Below are positions 45,635 through 57,038 of a stretch of 64,000 bases of DNA, one piece after another. The position numbers were made by a program, and so were the translations under genes. The stretch is taken from contig OZ022261.1 of NCBI GenBank assembly GCA_963978905.1, forward strand, positions 6,573,992 to 6,637,991. The letters are read 5' to 3'. The notes under the pieces are model-generated. The model had not been told where the DNA came from, ran no database searches, and saw nothing but the letters and a program-made list of their open reading frames with translations. This DNA comes from Trichostrongylus colubriformis (Eukaryota > Nematoda > Chromadorea > Rhabditida > Trichostrongylidae). Position 1 is the stretch's first letter. The number at the start of each line of letters is the position of its first letter.

Positions 45635-47340
45635 ATGTCAAGGCACCGGAGCCAAACAACCATTACTGTGTATGTTACTCCCTTTTTTCATTGCTGTTCT
45701 GTCTTTGTATATGCCTGCTAATTGTAGAAAAATGACTAGAGACGAGATCATGCGGGAGTTTTTCACTCCTCTCGAGGAGCTTAAACGTCAAGAACAGACA
45801 CCCACATGGTGCGATTTGTCGGAGGCACGTTTGTTCCAATTGCTGATCCGCTTCAAGCCTGCTGGTTCGTTCTTAATGTTCTGCAAAAAATATCAGCGTA
45901 CGGTGCGTTAAAAGTCTGCCTGTTTGAGATTCGTTTTGTATTGCGGCCAATATGGTCTTTTAGAGGTTTTTGGATGCTCTATCCCTTAGACATTATGAGC
46001 TTCTTTTGAAATCCATTTATAGCTATCATACTTCATCGGTGAAATTCAGCTGCATAATTTGCCAAAACTGTACATGTTTTGAGTTAATTATTATATTCCT
46101 CTGATGGAACTGTTCAGGAGTGACAAAATACGCGGCTCTAAGTGCCATTCACATGTACATGAGGCACATTTACGAGAAAGAAGAAGAAGGCACAGAGATC
46201 TTTCTTAATGACAAAGACTTTGAAACAGTCAGAAAACGCAAAGATCTACCCATAGCTGAAAAGAATCTTCGATTTGAACCGCGATATGCCATCAGACCTA
46301 CCATTGAACAGGTGAATGAAGTCTCATAGTTTCACATCCAGTACTAATAGAATATTATTGTAACGTTTCCGTAATGAAACAGATACTTTTGCACTTTGTT
46401 TCCAATTGTGATTCATTATTGAAGACGTTTTTCAGATCTTAGCTAGGCTTGATAAATACTGGGACATGAAAGCGGTCGAATATAATGAAGGAGTACCGGA
46501 TGGTTTCGAAGTTCATAGCGAGTTCTTCCTACCTGATGGACAGTTTTCCGAGCTCCTTAAGGAAAAGGTTAGTCTTCCTTGTCTCTGTTGTTTTTGGTCT
46601 ACAACCACATAATGTGAATCGTCTTCCTTTGTGAGCAGTCTGTGTTCTTTTTGTTCTAAACATTGTTGCTGATTCTGAAGTCGGCTTTTCGACATTGTTT
46701 ACAAGGAGAACTCGGTCAGTAGAAGTCGGTTATCAGTCCTCCGAAGTTGAATCGCAAGTTCAGAGGGGTGGCACGTGAGCAGTTATGGACGAGTTTGTCC
46801 CACCTTTTTAATCTTTTTGATAGTGATTATGTGAAAACGCACTGGAAATTACGTGTATCTAAAAACGTGACGCAGAGCATCTTGTCTGTTTAACTGAAAT
46901 CGCCTTCAGGAATTCGCTTCTTCCTTGTCGGGATCGAAGCAATGACAGTAAGTAGTTGTGCTGGTACAGGCTCGCAAAAATGCAGCCTGGAAGCACTAGC
47001 TAAGCTGATCGACGGTCGTTTGTCATGGGCCCATTCAGGAGTTGCTTCCAGTGGTAATACCAGACTCGATACGGTCATACGGTATCATACGGTATTGTTT
47101 AGATGAGCCAGTCCTTTGCTATTCGACGGCTTTTGAATGCTTTCTCTGGTTGCGTAAGGATGCGAAGGAAGCCACAACGTGTTTTTTTTTCAGCAAAATC
47201 ACGTTCAGGGGTACATCGTGATCATTAAGAAAATGGAACTATCGTATTTCTAGGAAGAAGAGAACGCCGCTTCGTCGTCGACGTCCTCCAAACGGCGTTC
47301 TCGTCGTGCAGCTTCTCCTGATTCGGTGGATCATCAGTGA
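45635..47340 (+). CDS. MRGBP: MRG-binding protein / Eaf7 family subunit of NuA4/TIP60, five exons
   Basis: Eaf7/MRGBP proteins bind the MRG15-type chromodomain subunit within the NuA4/TIP60 histone acetyltransferase. Exons: 45635-45669, 45728-45864, 46118-46311, 46436-46567, 47254-47340, joining to 194 aa, close to the human length of about 204. The start MSRHRSQTTITVKMTRDEI is spliced in phase 2. The family block follows: CDLSEARLFQLLIRFKPAGV, where the KPxGV turn is diagnostic, then TIEQILARLDKYWDMKAVEY and FFLPDGQFSELLKEK. It ends in a Ser/Arg-rich tail (SKRRSRRAASPDSVDHQ). A nematode-specific insert, EKEEEGTEIFLNDKD, separates the two halves. An alternative start at the ATG of exon 2 (45732) would drop 13 residues. 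An AATAAA is at 47672. Confidence 0.85.
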
Positions 47341-48604
47341 TACCTGACTCGATTCCAGTGCTCCGAATCCCCTTTTCTGATTAGCGAAGCTGATTTCTGG
47401 GTTCCGAATTGTCTCACTTTTCCAGTGTGGTCATTCACCGATCTCATTTTATTTTTTTTACTATTTTCTGCCCGAGCAACCTGCTTGTCACCATGCCTGA
47501 TTCCAAGTACCTCGGAAGAATATTGCTCTTTGTGGTATGATGTGAATGAATGAGATTTTCAGATCAAGGATTTTCATTTACTTCTTTGTGTAGTTCATTT
47601 ATGTCGTACACCGGTGCCTCGTTATAATTACCGTGTATCACACACATCTGTTTATTTTTCCTTTGGAAAATAATAAATTATTTCATGAGATCCATTCTAT
47701 ATCACCCAATTTGCAAGATTGAGCACTAGTTCACACTCCTGTCCTACTCGTCCATAGAGTACAAATGTTTCAATCGTGATTCATGGATTGAGACGAAGCC
47801 ATGGAAGTAGAAGTTACTTCCTGAGATGCCAGTCTAGCATACGAGTACGCGTTTTAGCAGTCCCAAAAATCCTGAGCTTTAGAGGAAATTATGAATGCTT
47901 ACGTGTACGGAATCCTTCTTCACAGAACGATTGTAGTGCAATGTATATTAATAACTAAACTAAGTAACTGTAACTGTATGTTTCTTGTGAATGGTCCTGT
48001 TTTGAAGGGCCTGTAAACTTCATGATGCGGGAGTGTCCCTTTCGCGAATAAAATTCACCCGAATAAAGCTCGCGGCATGAATATGACACAGGCATTACGG
48101 CTAGCATGAGTTTCAGTTGATGCTCTACAGGCTGACTTGAAATCAGGCAAATGAATCCATCTTGGGTGCAAGGGACTGTGTTCGGTAGTTCTCGGTTTGA
48201 CTGCTCTGTCGGGCTAATCATTCGGCACAAACCTGCTGGCAGAGCCTGAATATAGAGAGAGGGCGAGATGAAGAAAATCGAGGAGGTTCTGTTCTCATTG
48301 TATTATGAAGTTTGCGCTTATGCCATATTTGAACTTCCCGCTTAACTCACTTTGTACCTCACTTTTCCTTTTCATCCTTCTCATAATGACTCACCAATCT
48401 CCACGTCGGTGAAAATTTCGCGTTTCCCTCCCATTTTAATCGAATAGAGATGCATCTCAAGACGTATAAGTTCTTCTATAAGAACACTCCCAGATAAACT
48501 ATTTGGGTACCAGAACCCTAGAAATGGGATTTACAGTGAAGAAGCAACGAGTGCGAGTTGTTTGTAGTTTTATATGTTGAAACAGCAATACCCACAACAT
48601 ATAG
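47341..48604. other. 3' flank of MRGBP and intergenic DNA
   Basis: Contains a probable poly(A) signal AATAAA at 47672-47677. No further gene was supported. Confidence 0.4.
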
Positions 48605-48745
48605 GAACTTTTGAAGTTCCCAACCTGCAATCTTAGAAGGACCATTACGGTACCAGCCCACTGCATGCTGAGCGGTACTCTATCCGACTGCCGCAAGCCG
48701 TGCTAGCGGCGTCGTGAGTGCGACGCCGCGAAGCGAAACCCGTTG
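48605..48745. mobile_element. MITE, family R, half copy
   Basis: It matches the right half of the copy at 24638-24906: GGACCATTACGGTACCAGCC, then GAGTGCGACGCCGCGAAGCG. The left half is missing. Confidence 0.55.
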
Positions 48746-49676
48746 CCGGCAGTCAGTGAATCGATTTGTATCTTATTCTTTTCACGGTTTATTGCTTCGA
48801 CATTTCTTCGTCATCCGATTCTCCCATCCTAATTACGATAGTATCTGTTAGGCATTGTTGATATTAATGATAGAAGAATTATTGTTAATATTAATGATAG
48901 TGGAATTAGTAGATTCCTCACAAATGAATGGGACATCGATTGAGAGAATCAGACAGTCAGTGATTAGTAGCAGCCGTTTTCCATCCAACTGGTTCCTCCA
49001 GCTCTCCATATTTTGCTCTTTTCTCGGTTAGAACATATTTGATGATGTTCCGCGAATTCCGCCAGTTTGATGTTTTCTCAGTTGGTACGTATCTATTCTT
49101 ACAAGGAATTGCCACAAGACATGGCTCTTATATTTTGCCGATTTCCGACTGAAAAGTGGGACTTGCAATATAGAACCGCGTAACGTATGACTGGGGCCTT
49201 ACTGAGGATGCACCTGAACCTGCAAGCTGTCTGCAACCGTGTGAGGATTACGCTTAACGATCTTGTGATTTTGCGAAGGCACACATACGAACCTAATTTC
49301 CACCCGAACTAAGAACTCTGCGCAAAGTGCAATTGCAGCTTGAAAGCTTCCATTCCCGAAATTCGGTGCCATTTTTACGTTCAAGTATGCTGGATTACTC
49401 AAACGTTGCTGTCAATCATTGCTTCTCTTTTAGTCCTCAGCGATCGATTGCTGATTCGTTGCATTTGCCAAAAGCACCTTTGAAATGGTCAGAACTGAGA
49501 ACTGGAGTGAGAATATACGTCTGTATGGGAATGAATACCATGCAAATATGAGATTTGTCCACGAAAAAAAAAACCACTTCGTAGAGTTACAAGCTTTCCT
49601 GTTACGTACCCGCTCGTCAGCCAATCCTTGCACCTTGCCACAGCCGCGTTGCGTATGCACGCTTTTGTGTATCGTG
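48746..49676. other. Upstream region of PPP4R2-like gene B
   Basis: No gene supported; the promoter of gene B should be here. Two near-identical stretches, GTTGATATTAATGATAG and GTTAATATTAATGATAG, lie at 48857 and 48884. Confidence 0.35.
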
Positions 49677-49685
49677 TGTTTTCAG
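49677..49685 (+). promoter_or_regulatory. Acceptor at the start of PPP4R2-like gene B
   Basis: TGTTTTCAG ends eight bases before the ATG at 49694. A spliced leader is the simplest reading. A small upstream coding exon like exon 1 of gene A would need to end in phase 1 and was not found. Confidence 0.5.
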
Positions 49686-49693
49686 AATATACG

Positions 49694-50918
49694 ATGATTT
49701 CACATGATTTGTCTGAAGAGATGGAGATGCTCTGCCTTGAAGACGAGCAGTGGTATACGGATGACCTGTGTTCTGATCCGGAAGTTTTGGACCATATCAG
49801 AGGGATTGCCCTAGCCGGTCGTACAGTAATACCGTGGTCATTTGTCCAAGAAAAAATGCCTGCTAGGATAGAGGTAATTGGATTTCATGTTCATTCACTT
49901 ACGCGGTAGTATATCTGGTGTGGCAACAATTTTTTTAGTACTGCGTCAAAACCGTGGAGAACTATCAGAAACGTTGTCTAGGTGTGGACGTTGATTTGAG
50001 TGATGGTACTGAGGGAAGAACTCTTTTAAATAAGATTTTTAACAAAATCCTTTCGTTCGACGATGTTCCATTCACATGGCGAAGGTGAGTTTGTGTTGAT
50101 CTATTACACATTTTATGAAGGTTTAAGTGGATTTGGCATTTTGAAGATTTTGTGAGCTATTGTACGATCCCCTGAGGAATTACTCGGATACTATGAAGTA
50201 CATCCGTGCTCTATACAAAGTTATCGATGTACAAACGACAGTTACGGAAAGTCAACGGCTCATACGTCTACAACCGAAACCAATTCCAGGCTTCACACCT
50301 ATTCGTCTGTTTTTTGATGAGGTCTGTATAAGCATCATTATAGTTCTTTAAGTTGCTATTTGATGGTAAATAGGTTCCTCTAAAATGGGTGTTATTTAGA
50401 GCAATATGACATTGCGTGATCGAAAAAAGCTGAGGAAAGATGTGGAAGAAGCAAAGAAGCGCCGATTCAAGTACGTTGTATCCTCGGATGGAGAAAATGA
50501 GGACATCACTGAAAAAGGGGAACACACAGTGGAAGAAGTAGCAGATTCGGATGACGGTAGTATGGCAAAATCAAAGGAAACTATTCCGCTGGAAATGGAT
50601 TTTTCATGTGAAGAGAGTATCGATGACTTGAAGGAAGAAGAAGAAGAAAAGAAACCCACACTGGCAGGCAGAGATATGAAATTTGCAAAAGAAAAATACA
50701 CCAAAACCGTGAGAGAAGTGAAGAAACGTGTATTATCAGAAAAAATACATCCGTATGCCACCGGTAACGTGCAGGGATCGAGAAAACGTAAATTACTAAC
50801 GGATATTTTCGAAGAGGATGAAAATAACATGGAAGAAGAAAAGAAAACCATGGATCTGATGGAAGTAGGAAATATGGATGGAGAGAACGTTGATCCTCAA
50901 TTTGCTAGAAGTTACTAG
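49694..50918 (+). CDS. PPP4R2: PPP4R2-like protein B, four exons
   Basis: This is the best conserved of the three PP4 regulatory subunit 2 relatives. Exons: 49694-49873, 49939-50084, 50147-50321, 50400-50918, joining to 339 aa. The core reads AGRTVIPWSFVQEKM, then FDDVPFTWRRFCELLYDPLR followed by NYSDTMKYIRALYKVIDVQ, very close to the human PFT-xx-RLCELL-xDPRRNY stretch. Introns 1 and 2 have phases 0 and 2, and exons 2 and 3 are 146 and 175 nt, exactly as in gene A. The C-terminal 170 residues are charged and likely disordered, with basic KKRRFKYV and GSRKRKLL and acidic LKEEEEEKK stretches suited to a nuclear protein. The exon 3 donor is GTCTGT, weaker than consensus. An AATAAA at 51593 is a possible but distant poly(A) signal. 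Confidence 0.9.
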
Positions 50919-51828
50919 TTATAAACTGGTTGGGTCGAATTGATTTATTACATTACTACTTCGCATAGATTATTGTTGATGTTCAATTTTCGCTATACCA
51001 TAACAAGACGTTGCTGTCAGGAGATTTACATGAACAACCCACTATTTCTGTGCTATCCTCATGCTCACGACTATTGGAGTTTAGGAATATTAATTTTAGG
51101 TGTATAATATATTTCGCGCAAATAGTCATTGCTCTTTTTTATCATGGTTCCGAAGCTGTTTTACTGTACTTACTTTGTTCTCACTTTTTGAAATTACTCG
51201 GTTACTGCGAAAAGAACTATTCCTACGAAGTTGAGCAAATCTAAAGATCAGCGCTGGTGACCGTAAAATTTCCCTAACGGCAGCGTAACAACCAAATTAA
51301 CCTCGATCTTGTTGTACACTTATTGATAGCTTTAATAACACAACATCTCATTTTTTTGATGATTGCAATTATAGCTAACGTTTGTTTGGTTTGATTTTTA
51401 AACATTGATAGATCTCATACCACTCATTATTCATGTATAGCAAGATTTGTTTGAAGCTGCTATTTGTTAGTGATATCCGGTTATTGACGTAGATGGTTAG
51501 GTTACATTGTCGCATTGTTTGTATAATACTGATACATATATTAGGTGAAGGTATCAACATTTCATATCTTGCTACTCATTTTTTCTCGAGGAAATAAAAT
51601 GAAGAGTGAATGTGTTTCAGGAGAAATTTTTTCAACGTGCCTTTTTGTGCATAAGATATACAACATTAGTATTTCTTCTGTTCCTTGATAAATGATGAGC
51701 GCATAAGCGCCTGTCAATAACAATACTTACATATACTTCAGGTGAAGAGAATGTTTGGACTGTTGAAGCCCTGAGCTTTGGTGGTTCTGTTTACATATTT
51801 AGAAAGTGCAATAGCGAGAAAAAAGGGT
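50919..51828. other. 3' flank of gene B
   Basis: AT-rich probable 3' UTR and spacer; an AATAAA lies at 51593-51598. No gene. Confidence 0.4.
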
Positions 51829-52096
51829 GTGTGCACTTATGACAGGGAGTCGCTTCGCGGCGTCGCACTCGCTGCGCCATCAGTACGACTTCCCGAATCG
51901 ATTTCTCTTGGGAGTCCGGCAGAACGTGGCTGCGTCATTCCACCCATGCCACACCGCCTCCTGTATCCATGCCACCCTGCCTCCTCCCCCCATGCCGCAC
52001 TGCCTCGCTTGAAGGCTGTCATGCCCTACCACTTGTGTCGCACCTGCCGAGCCGCTCGTCGCTCGCGGCCGAACGAAAATCTGTCATAAGTGCACC
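51829..52096. mobile_element. MITE with family R core
   Basis: Inverted ends GTGCACTTATGACAG and CTGTCATAAGTGCAC. Next to the left end is GTCGCTTCGCGGCGTCGCAC, the family R motif. The middle is CT-rich with repeated CATGCC and CCACACCGCCTCC units. Confidence 0.65.
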
Positions 52097-53807
52097 CACT
52101 CGAGAAAAAATGATGGTGCGAAGTAATCTCGTCTTACAAAAACCCAGTTATTCCGCCGAGTCCATTAATTGAGTGGCACTTAGGTTTCGAATATGCGTAA
52201 TCTACGTTACATGAGTTGTAGCAAGCTCAAACCAAGGATCAATTGTTCACGAGTGGTCAAAATGTCAACGGATGCGCGTCTGATCTACCATATGTAGCCA
52301 TTTCTGCCATTTTTTTTCGATATACGATTCAGCCTCCTGAATTTCTGTTTGTTGACAAGTCCGTTTTTATCAACTTCTTCAGCTTTGATGTTTACATAGT
52401 GAACTGTTGATGTTTCGGTTGATTTATGCATGCTAAGTTTTTACATTCCGTCCTTTTCAAGTCTGCTTGTGTATCTGCAACCATCCAAAAGTCTTTCCTG
52501 AGCATCCAACAATTCAGATCTTTTTGAGATTACTATGTATTTTGAACGCAAAGTTCTTGTCAGACTCTAAAACAACTCTCTAATTATGGTATGATAACAT
52601 GTGTACGGACCATTCCTATGGATAAAATGCTTCGCCTGTTGTTGTGCGTCTGTCTGTACGCCATCCAGAGAAGGGCCAGGTTTGAAATAGAAGGGACATT
52701 TGTTCGATGGTAAAAAAGCATACATGAGCCACACCATTCCCTTTCGTTTCGGGGGGAATGCTCTATGTCGAATCCTTTGCTTAGTCTTCAGATCAGTCCA
52801 GAAGTCCAGAAGGTGAACTGGCACACAGAGGGAGTATCAAGAATTCGGAAAGAACATGACCGAAGGAGAAGATGATGGTTGCACTGCATATTTGCAAGCC
52901 GTAGTTGTGCAAATGAAACCAAAACGTCGTTTTGTACGCCGAGGTGTGTCTGACCGGCCACTGGCTGCTGATTGGTCGTGCGGCGGAACGCCATTGGTCG
53001 ACTGCGCTACTCTGCCGCTGACCGCAACTGGCAGGTATACGGTACAACAGCCTTTCGAGGACTTGCGAGACTGTGTGAAAGTGGAATTTACTCCAAGATG
53101 GTCTTTTTCCGGATGACAGACCATGGAACTCGAGCACTTCCAATCATCAAAACCACGTAATAGTAAGCGATGCATGTTGTGATTTCCACGAAGCATATAA
53201 ACATCTTGATCAGTGGCACCATTCCGAGTGCTGAAAGTTGAGGCCTTCTTCCAGTTATTCTTCCTTTATACTACTTCTTCAAAACGATCAGATTATCGCA
53301 AGTGTCTGTCAAGTCAAAAGGCCTTCGATACTGTGTATGGGTTATGGCGTCGATCCCAAAAAAATTTTCTAAGCGCTGCGCATTACCCTGCTCGCTTCTG
53401 AAGTACCTGGCGAAAGCATGCAGTCATGCAAACAGATTTTCACAGTCTAGGCTGAAAAATCAACACAGGCTCCTCAAATTATAATAGAACCATAGAAAAA
53501 AACAAAGGATTTATCATTCACTTCAGAGAAACGCCCACAAATCCATGCCATGCACCTGAACAAAAATTAGCGAAAGCAAGCATGCACAAGGAATCGAACG
53601 TCCATGCTTAAACTCACGAGAAAAAGCAAAGCCTTTTTAGTGCTGCCCTTCGGACTCCTCATCGTCCTCTTCGCCCTGTAACATTATTATAATTCTGTCG
53701 TCACGCATACCTACAACGTTACACTACAGCATCTGTTTTAAGGCACATCTTGCGACAATCAAGACTTCGACTCACTTTTTTTGAGGCAGTAGACCCCTGT
53801 GTAATTA
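52097..53807. other. Gene-poor DNA
   Basis: Several overlapping open frames at 52567-53196 lie on both strands with no splice context or recognised motif. A block with ACTGGCTGCTGATTGGTCG at 52962 is loosely like 61383-61440. No gene supported. Confidence 0.3.
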
Positions 53808-53925
53808 TCAGTGCTACACCCTTGTTACGCCACCACATCAGGACGTCCGAGCTGGCCACGCCCACCTAAGCTAACTGGGCGTGGTTTGCTCGGGTTCGAG
53901 TGGATGTAGCGCCATGATGATGCAC
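53808..53925. mobile_element. Small MITE, family T, copy 2
   Basis: Ends AGTGCTACACCC and GGATGTAGCGCC, with an inner inverted pair GGCCACGCCCACC and TGGGCGTGGTTTG. Confidence 0.5.
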
Positions 53926-54160
53926 CGTGACGGGTGAGCAGGGTGCAACATCGACACTAGGAAGAGTGAGAGTGTGTCGTGAGATTATAGCAAGGTTGGA
54001 AATATGTTCTGAAGCATTAATGGTTAATTTTGCTCACTACAAGGCCAACACGAACCTTAAGATTCCACTCTCAAGCAATATCAGAAGTAACCTTGGATCA
54101 ACAAAATCAGCGACGTGGCTTCGATGGGTGGGCTACCTATTAGGAGGGGGCTAATATGTA

Positions 54161-54660
54161 TTAGGTTGTCCGGAAAGTTCTTGCCGTTTTTGCAATTTCA
54201 ATTCGGAGAATCATAACGCGGCCCAGAGTGCATCTTTTCTCGCAAGATTAAGCATCATTCGATTCGCTACACCCTTGGCAACATTACGCATACCTGAATA
54301 TCTCAATTTGATAAAGGACTAATGATTTGTATTGCGCGAAATGAAAAAAGTTGACTCCAAATCGTCATTCTTTCTGAACACAGTGCTACTGAAGGAACTA
54401 TTCAGATGTTTTGGAAAGTGGGGCATAGTTAGCGCTAGATCTGATGAACATGATGGACGAGTAAGGGCCTTACCAGTACTTCACAATTTCCCTAATAATT
54501 CGCAAATCTGTGGCATTCCAAGAAAAGCATATATTCAGAAAGAGCAACTTTTTGTCTATCTGAGGAGCACAACACGTGATTTAATTCATGTTGACGCGCT
54601 TTGGTATTTGAATTTATCTTGTGAATGTGCAAAAACGCTAAGAACTTTCCGGACAACCTA
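54161..54660. mobile_element. Mariner-type element with clear inverted repeats
   Basis: The ends are TTAGGTTGTCCGGAAAGTTC and GAACTTTCCGGACAACCTA, extending inward to GCCGTTTTTGC and GCAAAAACG. The 500-bp interior is too short for a transposase and shows no intact frame. It sits between PPP4R2-like genes B and C, about 140 bp left of the last called exon of C. Confidence 0.8.
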
Positions 54661-54798
54661 TAATTATATGTGATCAAAAAATATTTTCAAGCTAAGAAAG
54701 GAATTTTCCTGTTAGATGACAGTAGGTGGCAGGGCTGTATGATGCACTCGGAGGCCTTAATAAAAAGCTGACAGGTTTCCTACCCCAATCAGTTATTT

Positions 54799-57026
54799 TT
54801 ACAGCATAACTACACTCGAGCTTTTGAGAATGAGAATGAAACATAGAAGCTCAGTGACGGAGCCATCCTCATCTTCAGGGTTTTCATGACTTTCCTGATC
54901 TTCAGGATGTTCTTGATTTTCGTGGATATGGATTAGCTCTACAACCTCATCTTCTAGCAGTCCAATAATCTCCATCAGGAAGTCGTCCATTTCGATATTT
55001 TCGGGGATGGGCGAGCAGAAAATATTGCAGATACTGAAAAAAAGAAATCACGAAATCATCACTGTTCATGTATACTGAGCAAATTAAAACATCCTTTCCT
55101 TTCATGTTTTGCTTTGTATTCGCTATTTTATTCGTGCTGCAATTAGATCACAAGCATCAGTGCCTTGAGGCAACCATGGACCGCCCTGGTGCCAGTAGCC
55201 TGCCAGGTAGGTGCAGATTATTACCAAGGTACTATGACGCATTATGAAGTTGTAAGGCGTCCTATGATGGAAGGAAGTTTTCCAGCTTTTCTTCCAAGTT
55301 TTCCTTGCAGAGTATTATGAAATATGCTCAGATTGGCTCTTTATTTGAATCCAAATCATACGGAAGGTAATCGTCACACCCGCATAATTTCTTAATTTGT
55401 GGTCAATGAAGTTATAAAGGAGTTTTAGTAAGTCACGAACACCGCTTTTGCTTCCCGAAGCGAGTCACGTTGTAGTTCACTGGGTATTTGGTTCGATCCA
55501 ACGAGGGAGCTGGTCTCTTACGCAAGAAGGTGAAGTTGAGGATGTTGGCTGGATTCTCCGCGGTCATTAATAATCTCTTTATACAGTATCTCTCTAAAGG
55601 CTTCCAACTTCAGTTTGTGAAGAACTGGCCTCAATGAAATGCGTTGACCCCCGATGATGTTTGGTGGATATTGATCGTGGAGATCACAGAAACAGTGATC
55701 CTTGATCAGACCAATAGCTTTCGATTCTTGTGCTTTTATAATGTACGATAGATCTGTTGATGACGCTCAGATGTGTTCCAGGCTTGCCAAGTGCTCGGCG
55801 GTGAAGGCCAGTGCTTGGAAATTGAAGGCAGTAGCACTTGACCACCCGAGGAATTTAAAATTATTGTTATATGGGACGAACACAAGCAATGCTCGTGCTT
55901 TCGCGATGATTCTAGCGCTCCGGGTATATTCCATCGAATTCAGAGCCTGATAAGTTGCCTTACACCAAATGCTAGAGAAGTGTCTACTCCTCATGACCCA
56001 ATCCCAGAGCATCCACGAATACAACAATGTCGAAAATAGGTTCTGTGTTACTTGACTGCAAAATAGTTGTGAACACGAGCAGCAAAGCATTACATCGTGT
56101 GCCAATAAAAACCTGAGCTGCAATTTTTCTTTACAATCTGAAAATGAGTGTATGTACTTCGTCAGATTTTAGCACAGCGGCATGCGGGCTAGACACTATA
56201 GTGCTTTTGGGTCCCACGGCGATTACATGATAATGCTAGAGGGGCCTCAGGCCGCGGTCATACTCACCGCCGGCAGGGCGTGGCTGCATCCACAGGCAGC
56301 GAAGGAGAGTAGTACGGGGGAGGTGCAGAGATGGTGCAGGTAATGAGGCTGGGTGGCAAAGGCGGGCGCGCAGAGATACGCAGCTACGCCCCGGCGCCGA
56401 CACCGCAAAGTATGACCGTGGCCTTATGTAGTTGCCGATTAGTCGCTTTATGACCGAACAACAGCAGCGCCACCAACTCGCCCACGACATGCGGCGAAGC
56501 GAAGTCCTGACGTAGGGCTTCCCTCCGAAGACTGTTTGGGACAGATCTGTTTCCTGTGATGAAGCAAAACGTACTGAGCCCAAGATTCCGGAAAGTCTTC
56601 CAGCGACTCAATTATTTGGAAAAGAATACCATAGAGAGCCGCGAAGTATATTACTCTAGGAGCTCTGTAAAGGACTCCACGTCGAGCTTCGTACCTGTGC
56701 ATCAGTTCATCGCAAGTGCCCTGAATGACGAAATCGTTACTTGAGCTATATCAACCCTTCGATCCTATGAGGTGTGAGTACCTCACTTAATAAATACAAT
56801 GAGATGATACCTTTAAAAAACTCAGAAAGGCTCTCTTAATAACGTGCCACGGGTAGTTTGACTGGTACTGGCCGTCTGACATGCTCTCCATGTAGCGTAC
56901 AAATGCGGAGCATTGAAGAATCGAGGGAGGTATGTCAGGCAAGAGCAAGCTCAGCCTGACATCCCCCGGACGGAGTATGCTTTCGATGACGGCTGCACTA
57001 GCTCTTAATAGGTCCTCTCGCTCCAT
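54799..57026 (-). CDS. PPP4R2-like protein C, divergent third family member (C-terminal end uncertain)
   Basis: Exons: 57026-56811, 56720-56575 and 55033 to the left. Exon 1 follows a GAATTTCAG acceptor and ends in AAG|GTATCA. Exon 2 is 146 nt with the same start and end phases (0 and 2) as genes A and B. Exon 3 follows a TTTTTTTCAG acceptor. The joined protein has SNYPWHVIKRAFLSFLK, aligning with the family's conserved Trp region, and SLEDFPESWAHICNIFCSPI, aligning without gaps to SFDDVPFTWRRFCELLYDPL of gene B. An acidic tail with HEDQ/PED repeats follows. If exon 3 reads through, it stops at 54799 for 198 aa. A GT lies exactly where genes A and B end their 175-nt exon (54858), so more exons may follow. 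Divergence of the PFT motif suggests changed or lost function. Confidence 0.7.
55520..56123 (-). pseudogene. Coding-like frame with one internal stop, inside intron 2 of gene C
   Basis: On minus a single frame runs for about 200 codons interrupted by one TGA at 55767-55769. It includes TRSARIIAKARALLVFVPYN before the stop and IIKAQESKAIGLIKDHCFCD and QRISLRPVLHKLKLEAFREI after it. I do not recognise the family. An old transposon protein or a nested pseudogene would fit. Confidence 0.35.
56248..56426. mobile_element. MITE, family Q, in intron 2 of gene C
   Basis: Ends GGCCGCGGTCATACTCACC and CGCAAAGTATGACCGTGGCC. Inner blocks are CAGGGCGTGGCTGCATCC and ATACGCAGCTACGCCC. The GT donor of gene C exon 2 lies about 150 bp to the right. 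Confidence 0.7.
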
Positions 57027-57029
57027 GTC

Positions 57030-57038
57030 CTGAAATTC
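57030..57038 (-). promoter_or_regulatory. Probable trans-splice acceptor of PPP4R2-like gene C
   Basis: On minus, GAATTTCAG is followed by GAC and then the start ATG. This is the expected layout of a trans-spliced first exon. Confidence 0.5.

Noticed and set aside
45447..45911. 154-codon frame reading into the MRGBP exon
   Set aside because: The N-terminal 100 residues are hydrophobic intron and UTR translation. It crosses two splice sites, and the spliced model gives a full-length family match.
37976..50918. An operon of gene A, MRGBP and gene B
   Set aside because: The genes are 2.3-2.5 kb apart, each with its own acceptor and repeats between. Nematode operon genes are normally only some hundred bases apart.
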